Positions 61,588-64,000 of a stretch of DNA of 64,000 nucleotides are shown here, one piece after another. A program made the position numbers and the translations under genes. Origin of the DNA: Celeribacter marinus (GTDB taxonomy: Bacteria > Pseudomonadota > Alphaproteobacteria > Rhodobacterales > Rhodobacteraceae); NCBI RefSeq assembly GCF_001308265.1, contig NZ_CP012023.1, positions 1,998,932-2,062,931 on the forward strand. Reading direction: 5' to 3'. Under the pieces are notes generated by a model that was not told the DNA's origin, searched no databases, and was given only the letters and a program-made list of their open reading frames with translations. Every line of letters starts with the position of its first letter. The first letter of the stretch is position 1.

Positions 61588-62793
61588 TTAGGAGACCGAG
61601 AACTTCAGCAACTTGATCGCTGCAAAGTCGGACACATCACCGCCCACACGCTTGGTTGCATAAAACAACACATGCGGCTTGGCGGAGAACGGATCACGTA
61701 AAATGCGCACATCGGGACGCTCGGCCACGGTATAGCCCGCCTTGAAATCACCAAAGGCAATCGCGGCTGCATCAGACGCAATGTCAGGCATGTCTTCGGC
61801 CACAAGAACCGGATAGCCCATTAAACGAGCAGGTTCCCCCGCCGCAAGACCGTCCGACCACAAGAACCGACCATCGGCGTCCTTGAGTTTGCGCACTTGG
61901 CCTGCGGTTTTGGAGTTCATCACAAACGCGCCGTTGGACCGATACTGCGCCCCAAGCGCATAGACCAATTCGACAATCGCATCCGCAGGGTTGAACGTGT
62001 CAAACCCGCCGTTGGTGCCTGTGGCCACATAGCCCAGCGCGCCCCAAACCCACGCATCATTGTCAACCTGCGCATGGGCCAAAATACCCGTAGGCTTGTC
62101 CACTCCGTCCCCGTTGATAAACGCCGATGCCTCGGAGCCTGCAAACTTGTCGGCAATCCGCGCCGCAAGCCAGCTTTCGATATCAAACGCCGCATCATCC
62201 AAAAGACGCTGCGAGGCTTTCGGCAGGGCCGACAGCTCATAGAGCGGAATGGAAATACGGTCGATTGTCGGCGTCGATGTCTCGCCCACTGCACCCGTTT
62301 CAGAGACCCAACCAGAGCCAATGTCCGAGGTGTCGATGAGCACGTCATAGGACGTGGATTCGACATTCACCACATTGGCGATGGAACGGATCGAAGCTGT
62401 GGATTTGAGCACCGTCTGGATCGTCGCAGACGTCTGTGGATCAACAAGAAATCCGCCATCGCCATTCACGGCCGTTGACATGGATTTTCCCTCTAGCGTG
62501 AGACCGCGTAGCGCATCATCATCGCCGTTGCGCACATAAGTCTCCATTGCGGATTTATGCGAGAGGTCCACCTCATAAGAGGCCGATAGGGCCGGACGGC
62601 CAGTGGTCTGTGTTTTTTGATCAAGCATGGTCAAGCGCTCTTCCTGTTGATTGAGTTTCGTATCAATTGCGGACTGAAAGTCCTTGAGATCACGCATGAA
62701 ACCGGCCAAAGCGGATTTCACGTGTGTGGCGGGGTTTGACGCGGCTGGGCTCACGTCAATTGCGCCCCGCGCCTGTGGTTGGGGTGTGCTCAT
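61588..62793 (-). CDS. GTA gp5: major capsid protein (HK97 fold)
   Basis: A 401-residue capsid protein. The N-terminal coiled delta domain (ALAGFMRDLKDFQSAIDTKL) is removed by the gp4 protease on maturation. The HK97 core follows (GGFLVDPQTSATIQTVLKS, YELSALPKASQRLLDDA, DKPTGILAHA, FVMNSKTAGQVRKLKDADG, GYPVLVAEDMPDIASDA). Its start overlaps the gp4 stop. Structure and length match R. capsulatus GTA capsid. Confidence 0.97.
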   Translation of the reverse strand: MSTPQPQARGAIDVSPAASNPATHVKSALAGFMRDLKDFQSAIDTKLNQQEERLTMLDQKTQTTGRPALSASYEVDLSHKSAMETYVRNGDDDALRGLTLEGKSMSTAVNGDGGFLVDPQTSATIQTVLKSTASIRSIANVVNVESTSYDVLIDTSDIGSGWVSETGAVGETSTPTIDRISIPLYELSALPKASQRLLDDAAFDIESWLAARIADKFAGSEASAFINGDGVDKPTGILAHAQVDNDAWVWGALGYVATGTNGGFDTFNPADAIVELVYALGAQYRSNGAFVMNSKTAGQVRKLKDADGRFLWSDGLAAGEPARLMGYPVLVAEDMPDIASDAAAIAFGDFKAGYTVAERPDVRILRDPFSAKPHVLFYATKRVGGDVSDFAAIKLLKFSVS

Positions 62794-63422
62794 CCAAACA
62801 ATCCTTTGTGTGTCGGTTCGCGGTGAAAGGACTGACCTGCGGGCGATGTATTGGCCTCGGTCAACTCCATGCGGGCGCTCGACAGAGCCTCCGCGATATC
62901 GCGCAACATCGCATCACCGTCCCCGGGCGTGTGGCCCTTGGTCTGCGCTGCGATGCGCGCTTGCGGAAGCATCGGAAAGGTCACAAGCGACACCTCCCAA
63001 AGCTCCAGCTCGGACAGGACGCGCGCGCCGCCATCCGTTTTTCGGGCACGCACCGTCCGGTAGCCAATCGACAATCCGTCAATCGCCCCCGCCTCAATGA
63101 GCGCTGCCGCCTCACGGCCCTTTTCGATATCGGTCAAAATACGCCCCTTGACGAACAGGCCGTGCGCATCCTCTCGCACCACGTCCCACACGCCGATGGG
63201 TTGGGCCGGATCGTGCTGCCATAGCATCTTGACGCGCGCCCCCTTGGCTTTGAGCGCCACAAGAGACGCGCTATAAGCGCCCTTGGCGACGATATCGCCA
63301 CCGCTATCTTGCGTGCCAAAGAGCGAGGCATAGCCTTCGATTTCTACGCCCGTCTCGACGACCTGCGCGGCGCCCAAACGGCAAAACTTGTGCTCAAGTC
63401 CCAGTGTCATTTCATGATCCAT
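62790..63422 (-). CDS. GTA gp4: prohead protease
   Basis: A 210-residue HK97-type (S78) protease that matures the capsid. Key residues are the His in MLWQHDPAQPIGVW and the Ser in GAIDGLSIGYRT. The start at 63422 lies directly after the SD AGGAGG and gives MDHEMTLGLEHKF; a Met four codons on is possible. It lies one base after gp3 and overlaps gp5 by four bases. Confidence 0.95.
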   Translation of the reverse strand: MDHEMTLGLEHKFCRLGAAQVVETGVEIEGYASLFGTQDSGGDIVAKGAYSASLVALKAKGARVKMLWQHDPAQPIGVWDVVREDAHGLFVKGRILTDIEKGREAAALIEAGAIDGLSIGYRTVRARKTDGGARVLSELELWEVSLVTFPMLPQARIAAQTKGHTPGDGDAMLRDIAEALSSARMELTEANTSPAGQSFHREPTHKGLFG

Positions 63423-63423
63423 C

Positions 63424-63999
63424 CTAAACCTCCTGCGCATCAAACGGCGCACCATCCGCAAGAGGCGGCAGACCAAGCATCCTGCGTTTTTCATCGGGTG
63501 TGAGGAACTTTGCCTCTGCCACCCGCGCCCACTGCGCATCGCGCTCGGCGGCCAAAGCTGGCACTTGGTCCAGATCAGGTTTGAGCGTCACCGCGTCGCC
63601 GGTCATCTCGGACAACCAATGCCCCACCGAACTTGTGACCTTGGACACAAGCGGCAGCACCGTCAGACGGTAAAAGGCGCGATTGGCCTCTTGGTAATTG
63701 GCGTATGTCGCATCGCCGTTGAGACCGAGCAACATGGGCGGCACACCGAACGCCACCGCAATGTCGCGCGCCGCGGCATCTTTGGTCTTTTGAAATTCCA
63801 TATCGGAGGGAGAAAAGCCCATCGGCTTCCAATCCAATCCGCCCTCAAGCAACATCGGGCGACCCGCATTGCGCGCCCCTTGGTGATGGCTTTCCATCTC
63901 GCTGAGCAAACGGTCGTATTGATCCGAACTCATCGCGGCCTGACCGTCCGCGCCCTTGTAAACTATCGCGCCAGAGGGGCGTGCGGCATTGTCCAACAG
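63424..63999 (-). CDS. GTA gp3: portal protein, N-terminal part beyond window
   Basis: The C-terminal ~190 residues of a HK97-type portal protein; the open frame runs to the window edge. Typical stretches are GRPMLLEGGLDWKPMGFS, AARDIAVAFGVPPMLLGL, NGDATYANYQEANRAFY and KFLTPDEKRRMLGLPPL. Full portals are about 390-400 residues, so half is outside. It forms the ring through which DNA enters the head. Confidence 0.95.
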   Translation of the reverse strand: MLDNAARPSGAIVYKGADGQAAMSSDQYDRLLSEMESHHQGARNAGRPMLLEGGLDWKPMGFSPSDMEFQKTKDAAARDIAVAFGVPPMLLGLNGDATYANYQEANRAFYRLTVLPLVSKVTSSVGHWLSEMTGDAVTLKPDLDQVPALAAERDAQWARVAEAKFLTPDEKRRMLGLPPLADGAPFDAQEV

Positions 64000-64000
64000 T

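Overview
The window looks like a stretch of chromosome from an alphaproteobacterium of the family Rhodobacteraceae (Roseobacter group). The main reasons are a gene transfer agent (GTA) structural cluster running into cysE, a pdhA-pdhB-pdhC operon whose E1-beta carries its own lipoyl domain, an F1-ATPase zeta-type inhibitor, an RNase E with a large acidic insertion, and a homocysteine methyltransferase / corrinoid protein / DUF1638 operon. No species name can be given from the sequence alone.

Bases 1-5957 are accessory. They hold the C-terminal part of an S24-type repressor, then four translationally coupled genes (small unknown, DUF2924, large serine recombinase, HTH protein). After a 0.5 kb gap comes a single long gene that appears to join an AbiEi-like antitoxin domain to a HipA-like kinase, preceded by a perfect 14-bp inverted repeat and a second operator-like repeat that touches its start codon. 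This segment ends beside a tRNA-Ser(GGA) gene.

Bases 6156-24014 are mostly on the minus strand and chromosomal: cysK-mscS-alaX, an alpha/beta hydrolase overlapping a cytochrome P450, ccdA, rne, a DctB/DctD-type two-component pair, purQ, an alcohol dehydrogenase, purS and purC. Bases 24253-39037 are mostly on the plus strand: the zeta inhibitor, an MprF-like protein, a corrinoid-linked methionine synthesis operon, sufE (minus), a lipoprotein, a nucleoside hydrolase, selO, a nuclease of the EEP superfamily, a Fur/Mur regulator, a DMT permease, eno and several small genes. Bases 39235-50684 hold anmK, tyrS, a purine nucleoside phosphorylase, two overlapping cyclophilins, pgk, a class I aldolase, an FtsB-like gene and the pyruvate dehydrogenase operon. 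Glycolytic genes (eno, pgk, fba, pdh) are therefore gathered within about 15 kb.

Bases 50776-64000 (minus strand) are cysE, then the head-tail part of a GTA cluster read from the right edge: portal (cut by the window), prohead protease, capsid, connector, adaptor, tail terminator, tail tube, two tail-assembly chaperones, short tape measure, distal tail and hub proteins, a P60 peptidase, the 1314-residue baseplate/host-specificity protein and a DUF2793 protein. Almost every junction overlaps, and every complete gene is intact, so the cluster looks functional over the part visible here. Terminase and any gene before the portal lie outside the window.

The most unusual items are the AbiEi-HipA single-gene fusion with its operators, the recombinase module, a DctD-like regulator lacking the GAFTGA loop, and the split methionine synthase operon with DUF1638.
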